Assembly: GCF_030813715.1 (NCBI RefSeq)
Contig: NZ_JAUSUZ010000001.1
Span: 4,278,001 to 4,342,000 of the forward strand
Length of the DNA stretch: 64,000 bases
From: Catenuloplanes indicus
GTDB lineage: Bacteria > Actinomycetota > Actinomycetes > Mycobacteriales > Micromonosporaceae
Direction of reading: 5' to 3'
A program made the translations under genes and the position numbers. The notes beneath the pieces were generated by a model, which worked only from the letters and a program-made list of their open reading frames with translations, was not told where the DNA came from and did not search any database. Shown here one piece after another: positions 23,681 through 33,159 of the stretch (its first letter is position 1; every line of letters begins with the position of its first letter).

Positions 23681-24394
23681 TCAGGCACCGGTCCCGTCGG
23701 TTTCCGCGGCCGGCGGCGGTTCCGGCACCGGCATGGTCCCGGGCATGTCCGCGGCCGGTCGCGCGGGTCGCGCGGGTCGCGCAGGTCGCGCGGGGCGGGC
23801 CGGGCGCTCCGGGAGCTGGCCGGCCTGCGGTCCCCACTCGTTCGGGTCGGGTACGCCGGGTGGCCGCATCGGTGCGCGTTTGCCACCGCCGGCCGCGGCC
23901 TCGCCGGGCTCCTTCGCGCCCGGCCACGGCTTCGCCACCCGGGCGGCCAGCACGAAGTCCTTGCGCAGCGGGTGGCCCTCGAACTCCGGCGGCAGCAGCA
24001 GCGGTTTCAGGTCGTGGTGCCCGGTGAACCCGATCCCGAACATCTCGAACGTCTCGCGCTCGTGCCACGCCGCGCCGGGGTAGAGCCCGACGATCGACTC
24101 CAGCTCCGGCGCGTCCCGCGGCACCCGGGTGCGGATCAGCACGCCGTCGCGGCGGCGGGTCGACCACAGGTGCGCCACCACCGCGAACCCGCCGTCGAGT
24201 TCGTCCACCGCGGAGAGCCAGTCGAAGAAGTCGCAGGCCAGTCCGGCCGGGGACGCGGCCGCCTGACACGCGGCCCACCAGCGCCCGGGCGGCACGTCCA
24301 CGGTGGCCCGCGCGAACGCGTCACCGGCCGAGACCGACGCCTCGGCGTCGCCGAGGCGGCTGATCAGACGGGTACCGACCTCTTCGGGCGTCAT
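23681..24394 (-). CDS. nuoC: NADH-quinone oxidoreductase subunit C with repeat-rich tail
   Basis: Hydrophilic connecting subunit. The 237-residue protein starts [15 protein letters not shown], and the family motif is clear: [20 protein letters not shown], with a preceding AAWHERE and a following [10 protein letters not shown]-terminal extension of about 80 residues carries six tandem PAR tripeptides and is Pro/Ala-rich. The upstream open frame extends 650 codons further, across the glucose dehydrogenase gene, and is a shadow. Overlaps are minimal: one base before nuoH. Confidence 0.92.
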   Translation of the reverse strand: MTPEEVGTRLISRLGDAEASVSAGDAFARATVDVPPGRWWAACQAAASPAGLACDFFDWLSAVDELDGGFAVVAHLWSTRRRDGVLIRTRVPRDAPELESIVGLYPGAAWHERETFEMFGIGFTGHHDLKPLLLPPEFEGHPLRKDFVLAARVAKPWPGAKEPGEAAAGGGKRAPMRPPGVPDPNEWGPQAGQLPERPARPARPARPARPARPAADMPGTMPVPEPPPAAETDGTGA

Positions 24395-24426
24395 AGACCA
24401 GATCCTAGGGACATCGACGGTACGTG

Positions 24427-24909
24427 TCAGAGCATCGACGACCAGGTTTCTTCGACGAGGTCGCGGCCGTGCGCCCGAACCGGCACCGCATCGTCCAACG
24501 CAAATCCCGCTCGGGTGTAGATCCGGCGGGCGGCGGCCATCGCGCTGTACGTGCCGAGCACCATCCGGGTGTAGCCGGCCGCGCGCGCGAACCGGACGCA
24601 CTCGCCGACCAGCCGCCCGCCCACGCCGAGCCCGCGCGCGGGCGCCTCGACCAGCAGCACACGCAGCTTGGCGGTGGCGTCGTCGGCCCGGACGCACATG
24701 ATCGACCCGACCGGTTCGCCGGCCACCTCCGCGATCCAGACCGCCTCGCGCGCGGGGTCGTGCGCGGTGGCGAAGTCGGCGACGATCCGCGCCACCCACG
24801 CCTCGAACGTCACGTCGAAGCCGTGCTCGGCAGCGTAGACCGCGCCGTGCCGCTGCACGATCCAGCCGAGTTCGCCGGGCCGCGGCCCGCGGAGCGTCAC
24901 GTCGGCCAT
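24427..24909 (-). CDS. GNAT family N-acetyltransferase
   Basis: 160-residue acetyltransferase of the GNAT fold, substrate unknown. The acetyl-CoA loop is [19 protein letters not shown] (motif A, with RGLGVGG as the Q/RxxGxG/A pattern). The following [20 protein letters not shown] is motif B. The ATG at 24909 gives [15 protein letters not shown]; the longer frame is not family-like. Divergent from the glucose dehydrogenase gene with a 43-base gap. Confidence 0.87.
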   Translation of the reverse strand: MADVTLRGPRPGELGWIVQRHGAVYAAEHGFDVTFEAWVARIVADFATAHDPAREAVWIAEVAGEPVGSIMCVRADDATAKLRVLLVEAPARGLGVGGRLVGECVRFARAAGYTRMVLGTYSAMAAARRIYTRAGFALDDAVPVRAHGRDLVEETWSSML

Positions 24910-24952
24910 GGCCCGAAGAATAGAGCGCCGCCGACGGGGAACATCGGTGGAC

Positions 24953-25990
24953 ATGCGGGGACTGACCATCACACCGGGTACGGCCGGATCGCTGCGGCTC
25001 GCCGAGGATCTGCCGGAGCCGCCGGAGGACGAGGGCCAGGTGCTCGTCGAGGCGGTCGCGGTCGGCGTCTGCGGCACCGACCGGGAGATCATCGACGGCG
25101 ACTACGGCGAGGCGCCCGGCGACGGCGACCTGGTGATCGGGCACGAGTCGCTGGGCCGGGTGCTGGCCGACCCGACCGGCGCGTTCCAGGCCGGCGATCT
25201 GGTGGCCGGCATCGTCCGCCACCCCGACCCGGTACCGTGCCCGAACTGCGCGGCCGGCGAGTGGGACATGTGCCGCAACGGGCGGTACACCGAGCACGGC
25301 ATCAAGGGCCGGCACGGGTTCGCACGCGAGCGCTACCGGCTCGAGCCGGACTTCGCGGTACGGCTCGAGCCCGGGCTCGGGCTGGCCGGTGTTCTGCTGG
25401 AGCCGGCCAGCGTGCTGGCGAAGGCGTGGGAGCACATCGAGCGGATCGGCGCCCGCTCGGTCTGGCGGCCGGAGACCGTGCTGGTCACCGGCGCCGGCCC
25501 GATCGGGCTGCTGGCCGCGCTGCTCGGCACCCAGCGCGGGCTGGACGTGCACGTGCTCGACCACAACACCGAGGGGCACAAGCCGGCGCTGGCCCGCGCG
25601 CTGGGCGTGACGTACCACTCCGAGCCGGTCAGCGAGATCGACTTCGAGCCGGACGTGATCATCGAGTGCACAGCGGTGCCGTCGATCGTGCTGGACGTGA
25701 TGGCGAAGGTCGGCCCGAACGGCATGGCCTGCCTGACCGGCGTCTCCGATCCGGGCCGGCGCAACCAGGTGGACGCGGGCGCGCTCAACCGCGAGCTGGT
25801 GCTGGAGAACAACGTGGTCTTCGGCACCGTGAACGCCAACCGCCGGCACTGGGAGGCCGCGGCGGACGCGCTGGCCCGTGCGGACCGCTCCTGGCTGACC
25901 GGGCTGATCACCAAGCGGGTGCCGGTCGCGTCCTTCGAGGATGCCTACGGCGACGGCAAGGGCGAGGTGAAGATCGTGGTGGAGTTCTAG
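24953..25990 (+). CDS. Glucose 1-dehydrogenase-like medium-chain dehydrogenase
   Basis: 345-residue zinc alcohol dehydrogenase-type enzyme. The catalytic zinc Cys is in GVCGTDREI, His and Glu in IGHESLG, and structural-site cysteines in [13 protein letters not shown]. The nucleotide-binding loop is [15 protein letters not shown]. The C-terminal part and the spacing resemble archaeal and actinobacterial glucose dehydrogenases, which oxidise glucose to gluconolactone. The start at 24953 follows a weak GGTGG site. Its stop overlaps that of the convergent DUF2252 gene by four bases (CTAG). Substrate assignment is by resemblance. Confidence 0.8.
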   Translation: MRGLTITPGTAGSLRLAEDLPEPPEDEGQVLVEAVAVGVCGTDREIIDGDYGEAPGDGDLVIGHESLGRVLADPTGAFQAGDLVAGIVRHPDPVPCPNCAAGEWDMCRNGRYTEHGIKGRHGFARERYRLEPDFAVRLEPGLGLAGVLLEPASVLAKAWEHIERIGARSVWRPETVLVTGAGPIGLLAALLGTQRGLDVHVLDHNTEGHKPALARALGVTYHSEPVSEIDFEPDVIIECTAVPSIVLDVMAKVGPNGMACLTGVSDPGRRNQVDAGALNRELVLENNVVFGTVNANRRHWEAAADALARADRSWLTGLITKRVPVASFEDAYGDGKGEVKIVVEF

Positions 25991-27285
25991 AGGCCGGGAA
26001 GCTTGCCGTTGCGGAAGAGGTCGACGAACTCCCGGTGGTCCTCGCGCGCCCGGGCGCCGTAGACGTGGGCGAACTCGACCAGGTGCGCGACGAAGCCGGC
26101 CTCGTCCCGGTCGACCTCGGCCACGATCTCCTCCTCGGTGGAGAAATCGACCAGGTCGTGGGCGGACTCGTCGTCCGCGACCGAGTGCATGCGGGCCACC
26201 GCGCGCCCCAGGTCCGCGACCACGCCGGTCAGTTCCTCGCGCTCGTTGACGTCGGACCAGTCCAGGTCGGCCGCGTACGGCGAGACCTCCGCGACCAGCT
26301 GGCCGACGCCGTCGATCTCGGTGTAGCCGAGCCACGGGTCCGCGTGCGCCTGCAGGGCCCGCTGGGACTCCGACGTACGGTGGCCCTGGTGTGTGAAGTA
26401 GCCGTGGACGGCGCGGTCGCCGATGTGCCGTGCGACCGCGGGGACCTGCGCCTGCTTCATGTAGATGATCACGTCGTTCTCCAGCGCCTGGGTGTGCCCC
26501 TCCAGCAGGATGTTGTACGACGGAAGCCCGGCCGACCCGATGCCCACACCCTTGCGCAGCACGATGTCCTTGATGTGCGCCTCGACCGAACGCCGGCGCG
26601 GCAGCGTGCCCAGGTAGTGCTGGAACGCCGCGGTCACGGTCTCCCGGACGACGTCGTCGATCTCGTAGACGCCGTCCGCGAGCGTGAACCGCCGCTCGTA
26701 GTTGTCGATCGTGGTCTGCGCGGCCAGCAAGTCCACCCGCGTGTTGAGCCGGGCCTGCTGCAACACCTTGAGCAGTACGCCGTCCGCGTTCGCCAGCGTG
26801 ATCGAGCCGATCGCGTCGTCGCCGCCGCGCGCGATGGCCCCCAGCTCCGTCAGGTACGCGCGGGCGAACACGGTGACCAGCCCGCCGATCACGTCGTCGG
26901 AGAGCGCCTTGGCGTACCCGATCAGCGCCACGCTGGCCGCGAAGCGCTTGAGGTCCCAGGAGAACGGCCCCACGTACGCCTCGTCGAAGTCGTTGACGTT
27001 GAAGACCAGCTCGCCGGAGCCGTTCATGTACGTCCCGAAGTTCTCCGCGTGCAGGTCACCGTGGATCCAGACCCGGCTGGTGCGCGCGTTCAGGAACCGC
27101 TCGTCCGCGAAGTCACCGGTCATGTCCGCGTAGAACAGCGCCGCGCTGCCCCGGTAGAACGCGAACGGCGACGCCGCCATCTTCCGGAACTTCCGGCGGA
27201 ACGCGGCCGGGTCCACCGCGATCAGTTCCCCGAACTCCCGCATGAGCACGTCGACGATGTGCACGGCACGCTGATCACTTCCCAT
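25987..27285 (-). CDS. DUF2252 family protein (kinase-like fold)
   Basis: 432-residue protein of the DUF2252 family. Phosphotransferase-like motifs are visible: [12 protein letters not shown] (HGDxHxxN) and [20 protein letters not shown], as in aminoglycoside phosphotransferase-like folds. Function is not established in the family. It ends convergently with the glucose dehydrogenase gene and starts 78 bases downstream of nuoB, so the three might share a transcript on the minus strand. Confidence 0.88.
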   Translation of the reverse strand: MGSDQRAVHIVDVLMREFGELIAVDPAAFRRKFRKMAASPFAFYRGSAALFYADMTGDFADERFLNARTSRVWIHGDLHAENFGTYMNGSGELVFNVNDFDEAYVGPFSWDLKRFAASVALIGYAKALSDDVIGGLVTVFARAYLTELGAIARGGDDAIGSITLANADGVLLKVLQQARLNTRVDLLAAQTTIDNYERRFTLADGVYEIDDVVRETVTAAFQHYLGTLPRRRSVEAHIKDIVLRKGVGIGSAGLPSYNILLEGHTQALENDVIIYMKQAQVPAVARHIGDRAVHGYFTHQGHRTSESQRALQAHADPWLGYTEIDGVGQLVAEVSPYAADLDWSDVNEREELTGVVADLGRAVARMHSVADDESAHDLVDFSTEEEIVAEVDRDEAGFVAHLVEFAHVYGARAREDHREFVDLFRNGKLPGL

Positions 27286-27363
27286 GGTCGCGAGGCTAGA
27301 CCGACCACGCCAACGACAAGCTGTAATGCCCGAATCCGGCCGGTCCGTCCGGCCACCGCGACG

Positions 27364-27888
27364 TCAGGACGGCGGCGGGACGATCGGGGCGGTGAGCGCG
27401 CGGGGGTCCGGGCGGGAGACGCCGCCGAAGCCGGACTGCTCCGCGGCGATCTTCTCCTGGAGGCGGAGGATGCCGTGCAGCAGGGCCTCGGGGCGGGGTG
27501 GGCAGCCGGGGACGTAGACGTCGACCGGGATGAGCTGGTCGACGCCCTTGGTGACGGAGTAGGAGTCCCAGTACGGGCCGCCGCAGTTGGCGCAGGAGCC
27601 GAACGAGATGACGTACTTCGGCTCGGGCATCTGGTCGTAGAGGCGTTTGATGGCCGGCGCCATCTTGTCCGTCACGGTGCCGGAGACGACCATCAGGTCG
27701 GCCTGCCGGGGGCTGTGCGCGAACGGGATGACGCCGAGCCGCATGAAGTCGTGCCGGCCCATGCTGGCCGCGATGAACTCGATCGCGCAGCAGGCCAGGC
27801 CGAAGTTGAACACCCAGAGTGAGTAGCGCCGCCCCCAGTTCAGCACGAACTTGATGGGCTCGCCGAGGACCTGCGGGAAACCGGTCAC
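27364..27888 (-). CDS. nuoB: NADH-quinone oxidoreductase subunit B
   Basis: Binds cluster N2, the last iron-sulfur centre before quinone. The 174-residue protein starts at a GTG and has all four ligand cysteines: [27 protein letters not shown], then [13 protein letters not shown]. It is separated from nuoC by three unrelated genes and has no nuoA or nuoD beside it. Full-length and apparently functional. Confidence 0.95.
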   Translation of the reverse strand: MTGFPQVLGEPIKFVLNWGRRYSLWVFNFGLACCAIEFIAASMGRHDFMRLGVIPFAHSPRQADLMVVSGTVTDKMAPAIKRLYDQMPEPKYVISFGSCANCGGPYWDSYSVTKGVDQLIPVDVYVPGCPPRPEALLHGILRLQEKIAAEQSGFGGVSRPDPRALTAPIVPPPS

Positions 27889-27906
27889 ACAGGCACTCTA
27901 GACCGG

Positions 27907-28755
27907 TCAGCGGGCGACGAGCGCGGCTTCTTCCTCCTCGACCCGCCGGTTCCACTCGGCCTTGGACGACTGCCAGCCGTCCTCGTCCGCGCCGCGGCGC
28001 CAGTAACCCGAGATGGAGAGCCGGTTCATGGGTACGCCCAGCTCAAGCTTGAGAAGCCGACGGAACTCCTTCACGAAGTTCGCCTCGCCGTGCACGAACG
28101 CCTGCAGGTCGCCGGCCGGGAACGCCGGGACGGCCGCGCGCACGGTCTCGATCAGCTTCGCGCCGACCACGGCGTCGCCGCGGTGCACCCAGATGATCTC
28201 GGCGAGCCCGTCGGTGGGCAGCTTCTGCTCCTCCTCAAGGCCGCTGACCTCGATGAACACGCGAGCCTGGGCGCCGAGCGGGAGCCGTTCCAGCGACGCG
28301 CCGATGGCCGGCAGCGCGCTCTCGTCGCCGATCAGCAGGTGCCAGCCGGCGGCCGGGTCGGGCAGGTAGGCGCCGCCAGGGCCGAGCATGGTGAGCGTGT
28401 CGCCGGGGCGTGCGCGGTCGGCCCACGGGCCGGCGATGCCCTCGTCACCGTGGTGCACGAAGTCGATCGCCAGTTCCAGCGTGGCCGGGTTCCAGGAGCG
28501 CACCGTGTACGTCCGGACGCGGGGCCACAGCTCGCGGGGCATGTCACGGCGGACCGCGGCCATGTCCAGCGGGTCCGGGTAGTCGACGCCGTCCTGCGGG
28601 AAGCACAGCTTCACGTAGTGGTCGGAGAACTCACCGGCACCGAAACCGGCCAGCTCGTCGCCGGTGAGCCAGACGCGGATCATGTGCGGTGTGATCCGCT
28701 CGGTGCGGGTCACGCGCGCGGTCCGCGCCTGCGGCGTGCGCCGGGGCTCAGGCAT
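27907..28755 (-). CDS. Siderophore-interacting protein (ferric-siderophore reductase)
   Basis: 282-residue flavoprotein of the ViuB/SIP family, which reduces ferric siderophores in the cytoplasm to release iron. The FAD site is RTYTVRSW, the NAD(P)H region holds LIGDESALPAIGASLERL, and the C-terminus has FVHGEANFVKEFRRLL and ISGYWRRGADEDGW. A GGGAGG ribosome site precedes the ATG. An IdeR/DmdR1-type iron box lies 27 bases upstream of the start, so it is probably derepressed under iron limitation. No siderophore synthesis or transport genes are adjacent. Confidence 0.94.
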   Translation of the reverse strand: MPEPRRTPQARTARVTRTERITPHMIRVWLTGDELAGFGAGEFSDHYVKLCFPQDGVDYPDPLDMAAVRRDMPRELWPRVRTYTVRSWNPATLELAIDFVHHGDEGIAGPWADRARPGDTLTMLGPGGAYLPDPAAGWHLLIGDESALPAIGASLERLPLGAQARVFIEVSGLEEEQKLPTDGLAEIIWVHRGDAVVGAKLIETVRAAVPAFPAGDLQAFVHGEANFVKEFRRLLKLELGVPMNRLSISGYWRRGADEDGWQSSKAEWNRRVEEEEAALVAR

Positions 28756-28782
28756 GCCAGGCCTCCCGAATCGAAGAATGGA

Positions 28783-28801
28783 ACTAAGGCTAGCCTAACC
28801 A
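28783..28801 (-). promoter_or_regulatory. IdeR/DmdR-type iron box
   Basis: On the minus strand it reads TGGTTAGGCTAGCCTTAGT. It has the central GGCTAGCC palindrome and matches the actinobacterial iron-box pattern TTAGGTTAGGCTAACCTAA at most positions. Lies just upstream of the siderophore-interacting protein gene. Confidence 0.75.
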
Positions 28802-28920
28802 CAACTCGCCCTTTGTGCGCCAGCCCCCGATGCCGCAATTTTCTGTGACGCGTGTTCCCATCCGCGCAGCCCAGAGGAGAATTCCCGGCGCGAGGCGCAA
28901 TACACCTCAGAATGGCAAGA

Positions 28921-30375
28921 TCAATTCTTCGCCGGTACGGCGGGACGCTGCAACAGACTCAGGAATTCGATCAAGAACTGTTCCCGGAGTCGCGGTGGTG
29001 CCACGTTCAGCAGCGTGTTCACCGTCGCGCCGGGCGCTCCCCCGCCGGTCACGCCGAGCGACTCGGCCAGGCCAGCGACCAGCTCCGGCGTGAGCGTCTC
29101 CGGCGTCAGCGCGGCCGCCGTCGCGGCCAGGCCGTCCGGGAGCACCACCGGGCCGTGCGCGCGGGCCGCCGCGGCCGCCGCGGCGAGCGCGGGCCCGAAC
29201 TCCCCGGCGGTCGGCGCGACCGCGGCGGTGACCGTCAGGTGCAGCGTCGGCGGGAGGTGGCCGTACGCCATCTGGGGCTGGGTGTGCCAGCCGCGTGTGG
29301 CCAGCTCGTCCGCCAGCACGAACACGTCCAGGCCGGGGTCGTCCGAGGTCAAACAGACCACGGTGGTCTCCGGCGGGACGAGCGGGCGCAGTCCGTCGAC
29401 CGCGTCCACGGCTGCGGCCAGCGTGCGGACCGCGCCGAGCGTGCGGGCGGTCAGCCGGCGGTAACCGGACTCGCCGAGATGCCGCAGCGTGGCGTACGCG
29501 GCCGCGATCGGGCCGCCGGAGCGGGTGGAGGCGAGGCCGGCGTTCAGCATCGTGTAGCCGGGCCAGTCCGCGGACGCGAAATACTGCGGGCGGCGCAGCG
29601 CAGCGTCCGCGTGCAGCAGCACGGAGACACCCTTCGGCGCGTACGCGTACTTGTGCAGGTCCACCGAGATCGACGTGACTCCCGGAACGGAGAGGTCGAA
29701 CGGCGGGACCGGCAGGCCCAGCCGGCGCAGGTAGGGCAGCGTCCAGCCACCGAAGCAGGCGTCCACGTGGCACCGTGTGCCGGCCGCCGCCGCGATCGCC
29801 GCGATCTCGCTCACCGGGTCGACCACGCCGTGCGCGTAGGACGGCGCCGAGCACGCCACCAGTACCGTGTCGGGTCCTATCGCTTTTGTCGTGGCTTTCG
29901 GATCGGCCTTCAGCGTGACCGGATCGACCGGCACCCGGTCCACCGCCACCCGCAGCAGGTGCGCGGCCTTCAGGAACGCGGCGTGCGCGGTCTCCGGCAC
30001 CACCAGCCGCGGGTGCGCGACGTCCGGGCGCGCGTCCCGGGCCGCCTGCACGGCCAGGATCAGCGACTCGGTGCCGCCGCCGGTGACCGTGCCGACCGTG
30101 GCCGGGCCGCCGCCGAGCAGCCGGGCGGCGGCACCGGTCAGCGCGTTCTCCACGGCCAGCAGCGACGGGAACGCGGTCGGGTCGAGGCCGTTGACGTGCG
30201 CCGCGAGCGCGTGCGCGCTCGCGGTCAGCGCGTCCAGGCCTTCGATCGCGGGGTCGTAGACGTACGCGAACAGCCGCCCGCCGTGCGTCGGCAGGTCACC
30301 CGCACGCAGCGCACCCAACTCGGCCAGGATCGTCTCGGCCGGAACCCCGTCCTCCGGCAGCGCATCAAGGGACAC
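28921..30375 (-). CDS. PLP-dependent decarboxylase / sphingosine-phosphate-lyase-like protein
   Basis: 484-residue group II decarboxylase-type enzyme. The PLP lysine is in SVDLHKYAYAPKG, a motif shared with sphingosine-1-phosphate lyases and glutamate/tyrosine decarboxylases. The cofactor ring pocket is marked by VTGGGTESLILAV and HVDACFGGW. Start: GTG at 30375 (MSLDALPEDG). Same strand as, and 30 bases downstream of, proA, so it may be co-transcribed with proBA; a metabolic link is not evident. Substrate unknown. Confidence 0.82.
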   Translation of the reverse strand: MSLDALPEDGVPAETILAELGALRAGDLPTHGGRLFAYVYDPAIEGLDALTASAHALAAHVNGLDPTAFPSLLAVENALTGAAARLLGGGPATVGTVTGGGTESLILAVQAARDARPDVAHPRLVVPETAHAAFLKAAHLLRVAVDRVPVDPVTLKADPKATTKAIGPDTVLVACSAPSYAHGVVDPVSEIAAIAAAAGTRCHVDACFGGWTLPYLRRLGLPVPPFDLSVPGVTSISVDLHKYAYAPKGVSVLLHADAALRRPQYFASADWPGYTMLNAGLASTRSGGPIAAAYATLRHLGESGYRRLTARTLGAVRTLAAAVDAVDGLRPLVPPETTVVCLTSDDPGLDVFVLADELATRGWHTQPQMAYGHLPPTLHLTVTAAVAPTAGEFGPALAAAAAAARAHGPVVLPDGLAATAAALTPETLTPELVAGLAESLGVTGGGAPGATVNTLLNVAPPRLREQFLIEFLSLLQRPAVPAKN

Positions 30376-30405
30376 GAGATCAGCTTCGCAGGTGCGCGGC
30401 GCTTA

Positions 30406-31653
30406 TCAAGAGCGCAAATGCGCATCGCCGGTGACGACATACTTCGTCGACGTCAGCTCCGGCAACCCCATCGGGCCGCGCGCGTGCAGCTTCTGGGTGG
30501 AGATGCCGATCTCCGCGCCGAAGCCGAACTCGCCGCCGTCGGTGAACCGGGTCGACGCGTTGACCATGATCGCGGCCGCGTCGACCCGCGCCACGAACTC
30601 CCGCGACGCGACCACCGAGTCGGTCACGATCGCCTCGGTGTGCCCGGTCGAGTAACGCCCGATGTGCGCGATCGCCGCGTCCAGCGACTCCACCACGGCC
30701 ACCGCGATGTCCGCGGACAGGTACTCCGTGGCGTAGTCCTCCTCGGTCGCGGGCACCACGCGCTCGTCGTACGCCTGCACCCGCGGGTCGCCGTGCACGG
30801 TCACGCCCGCCTCCGCGAACGCGGCCAGCGCGGACGGCAGGAACGTGTCCGCCACGGCCGCGTGCACCAGCAGCGACTCGGCCGTGTTGCAGGTGGAGAG
30901 CCGCTGGGTCTTCGAGTTGAGCGCGATCGCCAGCGCCTTGGCCAGGTCCGCGTGCGCGTCCACGTACACGTGGCAGTTGCCGACGCCGGTCTCGATCACC
31001 GGGACCGTGGACTCCTCCACCACCGTCTTGATCAGCGAGGCGCCGCCGCGCGGGATCAGCACGTCGACCAGGCCGCGCGCCCGCATCAGCTCCTTGACCG
31101 AGTCGCGGGTGGCGGCGTCGAGCAGCTGCACCGCGTCGGCCGGCAGTCCCTGGCCCTGGACCGCGTCGCGCAGCACGGCGACGATCGCGGCGTTCGAGTG
31201 CGCGGCCGAGCCGGAGCCGCGCAGCAGCGCCGCGTTGCCGGACTTCAGACAGATGCCGGCCGCGTCCGCGGTCACGTTCGGCCGGCCCTCGTAGATGATG
31301 CCGACCACGCCGAACGGCACCCGGATCTGGCGCAGCTCCAGCCCGTTCGGCAGCGTGGAGCCGCGGACCACCTCGCCGACCGGGTCGGGCAGGCCGGCCA
31401 TGTGCCGCAGCCCGTCCGCCATGCCCGCCACCCGCGCCGGGTTCAGCGACAGCCGGTCGATGATCGCGTCGGAGAGGCCGGCCGCGCGGCCCACCTCGAC
31501 GTCCTTCGCATTCGCCTCGACGATCTCGGCGGTGCGCGCCACCAGCGCGTCCGCCATCGCGACCAGCGCCGCGTCCTTGACCGTGCGGGACGCGGTGGCC
31601 AGCGCGGCGGCGGCCGTGCGCGCCCGTCCCGCCTGCTCGATCACGCTCGACAT
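30406..31653 (-). CDS. proA: Gamma-glutamyl phosphate reductase
   Basis: Second step of proline synthesis: NADPH reduction of glutamyl-5-phosphate to glutamate semialdehyde. The 415-residue protein has the aldehyde-dehydrogenase-type catalytic Cys in [13 protein letters not shown], the conserved [13 protein letters not shown] and the [15 protein letters not shown] stretch. It lies 17 bases downstream of proB on the same strand. Standard length. Confidence 0.96.
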   Translation of the reverse strand: MSSVIEQAGRARTAAAALATASRTVKDAALVAMADALVARTAEIVEANAKDVEVGRAAGLSDAIIDRLSLNPARVAGMADGLRHMAGLPDPVGEVVRGSTLPNGLELRQIRVPFGVVGIIYEGRPNVTADAAGICLKSGNAALLRGSGSAAHSNAAIVAVLRDAVQGQGLPADAVQLLDAATRDSVKELMRARGLVDVLIPRGGASLIKTVVEESTVPVIETGVGNCHVYVDAHADLAKALAIALNSKTQRLSTCNTAESLLVHAAVADTFLPSALAAFAEAGVTVHGDPRVQAYDERVVPATEEDYATEYLSADIAVAVVESLDAAIAHIGRYSTGHTEAIVTDSVVASREFVARVDAAAIMVNASTRFTDGGEFGFGAEIGISTQKLHARGPMGLPELTSTKYVVTGDAHLRS

Positions 31654-31670
31654 CTTCTGGGAGGCCCTTC

Positions 31671-32771
31671 CTAGAGCAGTACCAGGTCGTCGCGGTGGAC
31701 GACCTCGCGTCGGTAATCGGGGTCGAGATCCTTCGTGGACCGGCCGAGCAGCACCGGCAGCTCCACCGCGTCATAGTTGACCAGCCCGCGGGCCACCGGG
31801 ACCCCGGAACCGGCGTCGACCAGGTCGACCGGCTCACCGGCCGTGAACGAGCCGTCCACCGCCGTGATCCCGGCCGGGAGCAGCGACTTGCGGCGCACCA
31901 CGATCGCCTGCACCGCGCCCGGGTCCAGGTGCAGCCGGCCGCGCGGCGTGGTCGCGTGCGCCAGCCAGAACAGCCGGGCCGCGGGCTTGCTCGGCTCGCG
32001 GTGGAAGAACGTGCCGACCGGCTCGCCGGTCAGCGCCGCGGTGGCCAGCGGTGCGGCGGTGAGCACCACCGGGATGCCGGCGCCGGTGGCGATCCGGGCG
32101 GCCTCCACCTTGGTGACCATCCCGCCCGTACCCACGCCGGCCTTTCCGGTTTTTCCGATCGTGACGCCGGCCAGGTCGTCGTCGCCGCGCACCTCGTCGA
32201 TCCGCCGGGACTCCGGCCTGGCCGGGTCGCCGGTGTAGAGCGCGTCCACGTCCGACAACAGCACCAGCAGATCCGCCTCGACCAGCGCGGCGACCAGCGC
32301 GGCCAGCCGGTCGTTGTCGCCGAAGCGGATCTCGTCGGTGGCGACCGTGTCGTTCTCGTTCACGATCGGCACGGCCTCAAGATCCAGAAGCTTCCGGAGC
32401 GTGCGGTACGCGTTGCGGTAGTGCGCGCGGCGGGTCACGTCGTCCGCGGTCAGCAGCACCTGCCCGACCGTGCGGCCGAACCGGGCGAAGCTCGCCGCGT
32501 AGTGCCCGATCAGCAGGCCCTGGCCCACGCTCGCCGCGGCCTGCTGGGTGGCCAGGTCACGCGGCCGGCGGCGCAGGCCGAGCGGGGCGAGCCCGGCCGC
32601 GATCGCGCCGGACGAGACGAGCACCACCTCCCGCCCGTCGTCGATCAGCTTCGCCAGCGCGTCGACCAGCGACGACACCCGCTCCCCGTCGATCCCGCCG
32701 GCGGCCGTGGTGAGCGAGGACGACCCCACCTTGACCACGATCCGCTTCGCTCCGGTCACCGCTTCGCGCAC
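31671..32771 (-). CDS. proB: Glutamate 5-kinase
   Basis: First step of proline synthesis. The 366-residue protein has the amino-acid kinase domain ([47 protein letters not shown], then [14 protein letters not shown]) and a C-terminal PUA domain (about residues 285-360). Start is uncertain: the GTG at 32771 ([12 protein letters not shown]) gives the usual short N-terminus. An ATG at 32819 would add 16 residues, and the frame stays open to overlap the divergent alkyltransferase-like gene. Usually feedback-inhibited by proline. Confidence 0.92.
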   Translation of the reverse strand: MREAVTGAKRIVVKVGSSSLTTAAGGIDGERVSSLVDALAKLIDDGREVVLVSSGAIAAGLAPLGLRRRPRDLATQQAAASVGQGLLIGHYAASFARFGRTVGQVLLTADDVTRRAHYRNAYRTLRKLLDLEAVPIVNENDTVATDEIRFGDNDRLAALVAALVEADLLVLLSDVDALYTGDPARPESRRIDEVRGDDDLAGVTIGKTGKAGVGTGGMVTKVEAARIATGAGIPVVLTAAPLATAALTGEPVGTFFHREPSKPAARLFWLAHATTPRGRLHLDPGAVQAIVVRRKSLLPAGITAVDGSFTAGEPVDLVDAGSGVPVARGLVNYDAVELPVLLGRSTKDLDPDYRREVVHRDDLVLL

Positions 32772-32832
32772 CCGCCCATTCTGCGCGCCCTCGGCCGGTA
32801 CACCTTTCGCAGATCCCATATCGTGGTGCGAC

Positions 32833-33141
32833 ATGACACCGGAGGAGTACGTCGAGGCCGTGCTCACGCTGGTCGAGAGCATCCCACCGGGCCGGGTCAT
32901 GTCGTACGGCGCGATCGCGGACGCGCTCTACGACCGCTCCGGACGCGCCTCCGCCCGGCTGGTCGGCACGATCATGTCGCGGCACGGCGGCGCGGTGCCC
33001 TGGTACCGGGTGGTGAACAGCGCCGGCCGCCTCCCGCCCGGCCACGAGCAGCGCGCGCGGGAGCTGCTGGCCGCGGAAGGGCTGATCTTCACGGGCGAGC
33101 GGGTGCCGATGCGGGAGTTCGGGTGGAACCCGCCCACATGA
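32833..33141 (+). CDS. Alkyltransferase-like (ATL) DNA repair protein
   Basis: 102-residue homologue of the DNA-binding domain of O6-alkylguanine-DNA methyltransferase. The active-site PCHRV motif reads PWYRVV, with Trp57 in place of the reactive Cys. ATL proteins of this kind bind O6-alkylguanine without repairing it and hand the lesion to nucleotide excision repair. The upstream helix-turn-helix (PGRVMSYGAIADAL) and the NSAGRLPPG loop are conserved. Divergent from proB with overlapping or abutting 5' ends. Confidence 0.9.
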   Translation: MTPEEYVEAVLTLVESIPPGRVMSYGAIADALYDRSGRASARLVGTIMSRHGGAVPWYRVVNSAGRLPPGHEQRARELLAAEGLIFTGERVPMREFGWNPPT

Positions 33142-33159
33142 GCGAGCGAATCCGCTGGC

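Noticed and set aside
24395-26335. Upstream extension of the nuoC frame, giving 884 codons
   Set aside because: The extension covers the GNAT and glucose dehydrogenase genes in other frames and resembles no protein; NuoC begins at 24394.
30406-32771. PLP decarboxylase plus proBA as a specialised metabolite cluster
   Set aside because: There are no tailoring, carrier-protein or resistance genes; proBA is ordinary proline synthesis and the co-location may be accidental.
32548-32832. N-terminal extension of the ATL protein (197-codon frame)
   Set aside because: The upstream part lies opposite proB and is Arg/Ser-rich; the family starts at MTPEEYVEAV.
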